From Microbacterium terricola (GTDB lineage Bacteria; Actinomycetota; Actinomycetes; Actinomycetales; Microbacteriaceae), in NCBI RefSeq assembly GCF_027943945.1, contig NZ_AP027141.1, positions 2,728,001 to 2,792,000 on the forward strand: a DNA stretch of 64,000 bases, written 5' to 3'. This document shows positions 59,437 through 64,000 of the stretch, one piece after another. Numbering within the stretch: the stretch's first letter is position 1; each line of letters starts with the position of its first letter. A program made the translations under genes and the position numbers. The notes beneath the pieces are model-generated. The model was not told the origin of the DNA. It searched no databases and was given only the letters and a program-made list of their open reading frames with translations.

Positions 59437-60469
59437 TCGCGTTCTGCTTCGCGGCGACGGTGTCCTCGATGGCCTTGCGCATGAGGACGTGCTGCTTCTT
59501 CACGAGATCGATCGGGTCGGATTCGCCCAGGTCGGAGAACGCGTGGCCCTCCCACTCGCTGGAGAGGTATCCCTGGTACCCACCGTCGACGAACTGCTTC
59601 ACGATGCGCGGGATGTCCATCGCCGGCTCCTCGCCGTCGGCGCCGATGTCGTAGAACTTGGCGTGCACGTGGAAGATCTGCGGCATGATGTCCAGCCACT
59701 CCTCCGGCGGCACCAGACCGTGCATGTTGAAGGCCAGGCGCGTGAACGGGCCGAAGCGCAGGAAATCGACGCCCTCACCGGTCAGGTAGTCCTCGAACTT
59801 CTGGTTGCGCACGTACATCGGGGTCGGCTCGTGCCAGATCTCGTCCATGACGGGGAAGTGCTTCTCGTCCATGCCCATCTGACCGAGCGTGCGCAGCAGG
59901 GTCGGAGACAGGCTGTGCATCGTGGAGGAGAAGTCGGCCGTGAAGCCGAGCCGCTCCGACTGGAGCTCGTCGTACATCTCGCGCATCTGCAGCACCTGCG
60001 GGTCGTTGGGTCCCGACGGCGCGTGGATCTCGTAGCCGAGGTACTGGTCGTACTTCTCTGCCAGGGGGAGGAGGCTGCGCAGCAGCTCCTTGCCGTGGGA
60101 TCGGATGACCACCTTCTTGAAGCCGAGCGTGTGCGCGGTCTTCAGCTGGCGGGCAAGGAAGTCGTGCTCTTCGTCGGGCGTCATGTCGCGGTCCTTGCGG
60201 CGGCCCATGTCGAGGTTCGTGCCCACCGCGCTCGCCTCGAGTCCGTACTTCTCGAGCGAGTCGAACCACAGCTTCACGAATGCGTCGTCGACGTCAGGGT
60301 AGGTACGCAGCAGTTGGGCGATGTTGAACTCGACGCCCGGGCCGATGCCCTCTTCCGCGACGGCGGCGATTAGCGTCTCGGGCGTGTACAGCCCGGCCGC
60401 GAACTCGCTGGTCATCGAGTAGAGGGTCGTCCCCAGCTTGATGCCGGTTCCTGCGATTCCGTCAGTCAT
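59429..60469 (-). CDS. C-glycoside deglycosidase alpha-subunit-like TIM barrel
   Basis: 346 residues. Expected metal ligands are Glu147 (LGYEIHAPSG), Asp179 (GFTADFSS), His269 (FHVHAKFYD) and Glu305 (LSSEWEGHAF), matching the pattern of the alpha subunit at 60466 and of the fused protein. The N-terminus IKLGTTLYSMTSEF resembles VTLYSFTRAF of the other copy. Homologues (CarB/DfgA/DgpC type) cleave the C-C bond of 3-oxo-C-glycosides with a small beta partner. ATGA overlap with the upstream alpha gene. Confidence 0.8.
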   Translation of the reverse strand: MTDGIAGTGIKLGTTLYSMTSEFAAGLYTPETLIAAVAEEGIGPGVEFNIAQLLRTYPDVDDAFVKLWFDSLEKYGLEASAVGTNLDMGRRKDRDMTPDEEHDFLARQLKTAHTLGFKKVVIRSHGKELLRSLLPLAEKYDQYLGYEIHAPSGPNDPQVLQMREMYDELQSERLGFTADFSSTMHSLSPTLLRTLGQMGMDEKHFPVMDEIWHEPTPMYVRNQKFEDYLTGEGVDFLRFGPFTRLAFNMHGLVPPEEWLDIMPQIFHVHAKFYDIGADGEEPAMDIPRIVKQFVDGGYQGYLSSEWEGHAFSDLGESDPIDLVKKQHVLMRKAIEDTVAAKQNANV

Positions 60470-61593
60470 GCTCCTGCTCCTTCTGTCGTCGGCAGCCAAG
60501 CGCCGAGCTGTGCTCGCGCCTCCGCCAGATCGGTGATCATGCGCGAGCCGGCGTCGGCAGCGGCCGAGCGCTGCACGGCCTGCTCGGCGCGGATGATGTC
60601 GAACGGCGACTCCCAGCTGTTCCAGTGCCAGCCTTCGTACTCGCTCGAGATCGCGCCGTTGTAGCCGTTCTCGACCAGCAGGCGGACGAGATCGCGCACC
60701 GGGACCGAGGGCTCCTCGCCGTTCTCATCGATGCCGAAGAACTTGCCGTGCACGTGCTTGATCCACGGCGCGATCGCCAGCCAGTCGTCCACTCGCGCCG
60801 GGCCGAACAGCCCGGTGCCGTTGATGCCGAAGTCGATGCCGAGGTCGGGACGCCCATTGCGCGCAGCCAGCCCGATGAACGAGCCGAAGCGCTGCCCGTG
60901 CTCGGCCTGATCCGCAGGCGGTCCCTGCTCGTAGTAGGTGTTCCACAGCTCGACGACCTGACCGAGCAGCCCTTCCGACGCACCGCGGCGTCGGTACGAC
61001 TCGATGAGCGACGGGGCGAATCCGCTGACCGTCGCACCCCAGTCCATCGTGAAGCCGAGGAAGGGGGAGCCCACCTTCTCGAACCGGTCGCGCAGCGCCA
61101 GGATGCGCGGGTGCGAGGCGTACTGGTCGGCGTGCACCTCGAGGGCGAGGGTCACCCCATGCTCTTCGGCGATCGGCGCGAGGGCCTCCATCGAGTCGGG
61201 TTCGATCGAGATCTGCACCCGCGCGATGGGGAAGCCCAGCTTCGCCGCCGCCTTGATCTGCCGCGTCATGTACGCGATGAGCTCGTCCTGGTTCAACAGG
61301 CGATCGCGATGGATGCCGATATCGGCGTTCACGGCGAGCGAGGTCGTGGTGAGGCCGACCTCCTCGACGAGGTCGCGGAACCATGCGGCGTACGCGTCGT
61401 CGATCTCGGGGAACCCGCGGAAGCTCGAGAAGCCGATGATCTCCAGGCCCGGGCCGAAGCCCTCGGCGGCCGTCTTCCGGATCAGTCCTTCGAGGTCGTA
61501 CTCGCGTGCGTGGAACGCGCGGGTGAAGCTGTAGAGCGTGACGCCCTGGATGGGCGAACCGAGGCCGCCGTCCTGAGCCTGTCGAAGGGTCAT
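60466..61593 (-). CDS. C-glycoside deglycosidase alpha-subunit-like TIM barrel
   Basis: 375 residues. Metal-type residues are Glu152 (LALEVHADQ), Asp184 (GFTMDWGA), His282 (KHVHGKFFG) and Glu318 (ISSEYEGWHW). It directly follows a DUF6379 beta gene with ATGA overlap, the alpha/beta pairing seen in known C-deglycosidases. The first codons (MTLRQAQDGGL) come from a genome-repeat fragment, so the N-terminal ten residues are probably a recent addition or the start is displaced; the family-like part begins near VTLYSF. Confidence 0.83.
   Translation of the reverse strand: MTLRQAQDGGLGSPIQGVTLYSFTRAFHAREYDLEGLIRKTAAEGFGPGLEIIGFSSFRGFPEIDDAYAAWFRDLVEEVGLTTTSLAVNADIGIHRDRLLNQDELIAYMTRQIKAAAKLGFPIARVQISIEPDSMEALAPIAEEHGVTLALEVHADQYASHPRILALRDRFEKVGSPFLGFTMDWGATVSGFAPSLIESYRRRGASEGLLGQVVELWNTYYEQGPPADQAEHGQRFGSFIGLAARNGRPDLGIDFGINGTGLFGPARVDDWLAIAPWIKHVHGKFFGIDENGEEPSVPVRDLVRLLVENGYNGAISSEYEGWHWNSWESPFDIIRAEQAVQRSAAADAGSRMITDLAEARAQLGAWLPTTEGAGA
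61571..61589. repeat. Dispersed REP-like fragment at a gene start
   Basis: TCCTGAGCCTGTCGAAGGG matches the short CTTCGACAGGCTCAGGA-type element I know as a frequent dispersed repeat in several actinobacteria and other high-GC genomes. Here it encodes residues 2-8 of the alpha subunit (LRQAQD). I noticed only one copy in the window. Confidence 0.55.
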
Positions 61594-61985
61594 GCCGCCA
61601 CCGCCTTCATTGTCTTGGTGTTGGTCTCGTCGATGTGGAGCGTCTCGGTGTCCGAGATGATGATGTACGGGATGTAGAGCGTCAGGCCGACGGTCACCTC
61701 GTGCTCGGCATCCGGATCGACCGGAAGGTCGCCCGAGAGCACCGCCGAGTCGGTGGGGAACCACCATTCCTCGGTGTTCGTGCGCAGCTCGTCGAAGCTG
61801 AACTCGCGGCCGTTCATGTTCCAGCGCAGCGACTCCGCGGGAGCCTCGACTCCGTCGATGGTGAGCTTCGCGCCGGCGATGCACGATCCCGGGAGCGCGC
61901 GATACCAGGGAAGGCGCACTTCGACGGCAGCGCGGGCACCGTGTGTCACGAGCGTTCCCTGCTCGATGATGCGATCGGGGATCAC
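61590..61985 (-). CDS. C-glycoside deglycosidase beta-subunit-like protein (DUF6379)
   Basis: 131 residues starting at GTG (MIPDRIIEQG) with AGGAGG five bases upstream. LPWYRALPGS (25-34), MNGREFSFDEL, EEWWFPTD and TLYIPYIIISDTE follow the same order as the other DUF6379 copies. It is first after a 74-base gap, so a promoter for the downstream ten-gene sugar operon probably lies between it and the GMC gene. It pairs with the alpha gene that overlaps its stop. Confidence 0.83.
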   Translation of the reverse strand: MIPDRIIEQGTLVTHGARAAVEVRLPWYRALPGSCIAGAKLTIDGVEAPAESLRWNMNGREFSFDELRTNTEEWWFPTDSAVLSGDLPVDPDAEHEVTVGLTLYIPYIIISDTETLHIDETNTKTMKAVAA

Positions 61986-62059
61986 GCGAACCTCCTGGTT
62001 CTGGGCCGACGCGGTCGGCCGGACATCTTTGTCATTGTTTCTACACTCTAATGTCGAAA

Positions 62060-63595
62060 TCAGACAGAAGCAAGCTCGGCGGCGATATGCCGTGCTCCGC
62101 GGACGGCGAGCGCGACGCCCGTGAGCGTCGGATTGCACGCGGTCGAGGTGGGGATCACTCCGTTGCCTGCGACGAACAGGCCGGGCACTCCCCAGACCTC
62201 GCTGTCGGGATTGCAGACGCTTTCGCCGTCGTCGGTCTCACCCATGCGCGTCGTGCCCTGATAGTGCAGCGAAGCTCCGAGCGGCATCGTGAACGGACGT
62301 TCGTCGAGAGGTTCGCCGATCGCCTTTCCGAGACGGACGATCTCGGCCTTGGCCCGCTCGATCACCTCGTGATCATGCGCACTGAGCGTGTAGTGCAGCG
62401 TCATGGCCGGCATCCCGTACCCGTCGACCGCCTCGTCGGAGAATTCCACCCGATCGGAGGCCTGCAGGTCCTTCGCGCAGAACAGACCGAGCCCCACGAT
62501 CGATCCGGGCGCCGCCGGATCATCCTCTGCGAGCTTCACCGGCGACGCGTCGAGCTGCATGACTTGCCCGTGGAACGGCATCTGATCGGTGAACGGCACC
62601 CAGGTGACGCCGCTGTACTCGCTGAGCCCGGTCCGCGGGGCGCCGTCGGCATCCGCGGTGGGCTCGAAGTCACGGATGCGCACTGCGAACACGATCTGCG
62701 CCTGGTCGTTGAGGTAGCGCCCGAGAGCCCACGGACGGATCCCGGAGGCCCAGAGCACCTGAGGGGTGCGCAGGGCATCGGCCGCGACGACGACATGGCG
62801 GGCGCGGACCTCGTGACTCTCGCCCGTGCGCACGTCGGTGACGGCCACTCCGGCCGCGTGACCGTCCTCTACGAGCACCCGAGTGACGAGCGACTCGTCG
62901 TAAAGGGTGAAGTGCGCGTTGCCGCGGGTCTTGTCGCCGAGCACGACGTCGGACCCTGACCACACCAGCACACCGTCGTCACGACGATGCACGGCGAGCG
63001 GCATCCGCTGCACCCGCTCGTGCGCATCGCGGCCATCGTCGGCGGCCGCAGCCAGCCGGTCCCGCACGAGAGGCGCGTGCGGAGAGGCGTCGAAGGCGTC
63101 GCGGGTGACACCGAGCAGTCGCTCCGCCTCCGCCAGTAGTTCATCGAGCTCTCCGCTGTCGTCGAGGAAGCCGATGCGCTCGCTGTCGTTCGGCCGAGGG
63201 CACGCGCCGGTCCAGTGCGCGGACATCCCGCCGACGTTGCTCGAGAACGCGGCGACGGGCAGTCCTTCCTCTCCCTCGACCTGGTATCCGGATTCGAGGA
63301 GGAACGTGCCGGGCCGAGCGCGGCGCTGCGCCGTCTTGACGATGCCGCCGACACGATCGCCGCCGTCGTGCGCGTCCGGCCCTTCCGAGCGCAGCTGAGC
63401 GCGAGCGCGCGCGTCGGGGTCGGCGATGTTCTTCACGTGTGCGCCCGGCGGATCGGAGACAGTCGGACCAACCTCGAACATGGCGATCGTCGCTGCCGGC
63501 GCGTTCTCGCTGAGGATGCGCGCGTAGGTCGAACCAGCAGGGCCGCTGCCGACGATGGCGACGTCGACCGATGCCGGATAGACGCGCTCGCTCAT
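62060..63595 (-). CDS. GMC-family FAD oxidoreductase (C-glycoside 3-oxidase-like)
   Basis: 511 residues. FAD motif IVGSGPAGSTYAR, NVGGMSAHWTGACPRP, WASGIRPWALGRYL and the active-site region LHYQGTTRMG with NPTLTGVALAV. It is a paralogue of the GMC enzyme at 37909. CarA from Microbacterium, which makes 3-oxo-C-glycosides, belongs to this group. Being next to deglycosidase genes, this copy is the stronger candidate for the first oxidation step. ATGA overlap with the isomerase gene at the window edge. Confidence 0.85.
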   Translation of the reverse strand: MSERVYPASVDVAIVGSGPAGSTYARILSENAPAATIAMFEVGPTVSDPPGAHVKNIADPDARARAQLRSEGPDAHDGGDRVGGIVKTAQRRARPGTFLLESGYQVEGEEGLPVAAFSSNVGGMSAHWTGACPRPNDSERIGFLDDSGELDELLAEAERLLGVTRDAFDASPHAPLVRDRLAAAADDGRDAHERVQRMPLAVHRRDDGVLVWSGSDVVLGDKTRGNAHFTLYDESLVTRVLVEDGHAAGVAVTDVRTGESHEVRARHVVVAADALRTPQVLWASGIRPWALGRYLNDQAQIVFAVRIRDFEPTADADGAPRTGLSEYSGVTWVPFTDQMPFHGQVMQLDASPVKLAEDDPAAPGSIVGLGLFCAKDLQASDRVEFSDEAVDGYGMPAMTLHYTLSAHDHEVIERAKAEIVRLGKAIGEPLDERPFTMPLGASLHYQGTTRMGETDDGESVCNPDSEVWGVPGLFVAGNGVIPTSTACNPTLTGVALAVRGARHIAAELASV

Positions 63596-64000
63596 GCGTC
63601 GTCCGCGAGCTTCTGGATGAGCTTCACCGACTCCGACGATTCGGTGGTCGGGTAGTACTCGAGCCCGATCGGTCCGTCGTAGCCCGACGAGCGCAGCGTC
63701 GCAAGGGTTGCGGGCCAGTCGATCGAACCCGTACCGGGCTCTCCGCGACCCTCGGTGTCGGCCAGCTGCACGTACTTCACGATCGAACCGGCGTTCGCGA
63801 GCTCGGCGGCCATGTCCTCGCCCTCGACTGCCGAGTGGTAGATGTCGTAGAGGACCCCGAAGAACGGGGAGTCGACGCCCTTCGCGACGTAGACGCCCTC
63901 GCTCGTGCGGTCGAGGAGCGAACCCGGGTGGTCGATGCGCACGTTGACCGGTTCGAGAACGAGCGTGATGCCCGAGCCCTCGATCTGCGCGATGGCCTTC
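63592..64000 (-). CDS. Sugar isomerase/hydroxypyruvate-isomerase-like protein (C-terminal part)
   Basis: The last 136 residues of a TIM-barrel protein cut by the window edge. Visible motifs: LVLEPVNVRIDHPG, GVLYDIYHSAVEGED, KYVQLADTEGRGEPGTGSID and GPIGLEYYPT, the Glu/Asp/His/Glu set of hydroxypyruvate isomerase (Hyi/OtnI)-type enzymes. It is co-translated with the GMC oxidase by ATGA overlap. Its start is outside the window. Confidence 0.8.
   Translation of the reverse strand, partial: KAIAQIEGSGITLVLEPVNVRIDHPGSLLDRTSEGVYVAKGVDSPFFGVLYDIYHSAVEGEDMAAELANAGSIVKYVQLADTEGRGEPGTGSIDWPATLATLRSSGYDGPIGLEYYPTTESSESVKLIQKLADDA

Noticed and set aside
50667-62050. Common operator for the ROK regulator (GTGTAG shared near 50677 and 62040)
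   Set aside because: Only a six-base core is shared and neither copy is a good palindrome, so it is not distinguishable from chance by eye.
1-64000. tRNA, rRNA, transposase, integrase or phage genes
   Set aside because: No cloverleaf-like or rRNA-like sequence and no DDE, tyrosine-recombinase or phage structural motifs were noticed in any frame.

Overview
The window looks like chromosomal DNA of a high-GC Gram-positive actinobacterium. A Microbacteriaceae member, Microbacterium or a close relative, is the best guess. The evidence is strong G/C bias at third codon positions, AGGAGG-type ribosome sites mixed with apparent leaderless starts, an iniBAC-like locus, low-molecular-weight-phosphatase-type arsenate reductases of the actinobacterial kind, and sugar-oxidase/C-deglycosidase genes of the type described from soil Microbacterium. 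I see no rRNA, tRNA, CRISPR array, phage or insertion sequence, and no gene-free stretch above 300 bases.

Left end (1-12 kb): a DUF4397 secreted protein with the start of a class F sortase, then a TetR-controlled MFS/GH3 beta-glucosidase cassette, a large LuxR-type ATPase regulator, several very small membrane or helical proteins, and housekeeping-type single genes (DUF4328, DUF1232, DJ-1/PfpI, DUF2255, cupin).

Cell-envelope locus (12.0-24.6 kb): this is an expanded relative of mycobacterial iniBAC. On the + strand lie two Asp/Asn/Ser-rich octapeptide-repeat proteins and two dynamin-like GTPases (IniA- and IniC-like). On the - strand lies a series running DUF4397 protein, class F sortase, membrane-anchored Hsp70-like ATPase, IniR-like LuxR/ATPase regulator, IniB-domain protein and a four-helix membrane protein. 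The repeat proteins share a core module with the IniB-like protein. Perfect GGGG-N4-CCCC palindromes sit upstream of iniB, with related motifs upstream of the first repeat gene. I infer one regulated envelope-stress system.

Middle (24.8-37.9 kb): polyphosphate kinase 2, a diacylglycerol-kinase-type lipid kinase, an alpha/beta hydrolase, two SDR oxidoreductases, an XRE regulator, a LysM protein and a cyanophycinase-like peptidase. An arsenic-response cluster follows: arsC, an ArsR-ArsC fusion, an acetyltransferase, a flavoprotein monooxygenase and a second ArsR. Each regulator has its own inverted-repeat operator class. No arsenite pump is present in the window.

Right part (37.9-64 kb): a large catabolic island. 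An aromatic ring-degradation operon (extradiol dioxygenase, two FAH-family hydrolases, a cyclase-family hydrolase, a flavin hydroxylase, an amidohydrolase-type decarboxylase, a DHA2 exporter and a GMC oxidoreductase) lies beside a sugar-side island controlled by a ROK regulator. The sugar side has a second GMC oxidase, three C-glycoside-deglycosidase-like alpha/beta units (one a single fused polypeptide), a ThuA-like protein, three Gfo/Idh/MocA dehydrogenases and several xylose-isomerase-like TIM barrels. The likely logic is oxidation of a C-glycoside at sugar C3, elimination of the aglycone by the metal-dependent alpha/beta enzymes, processing of the 3-keto sugar by the dehydrogenases and isomerases, and ring cleavage of the released phenolic aglycone.
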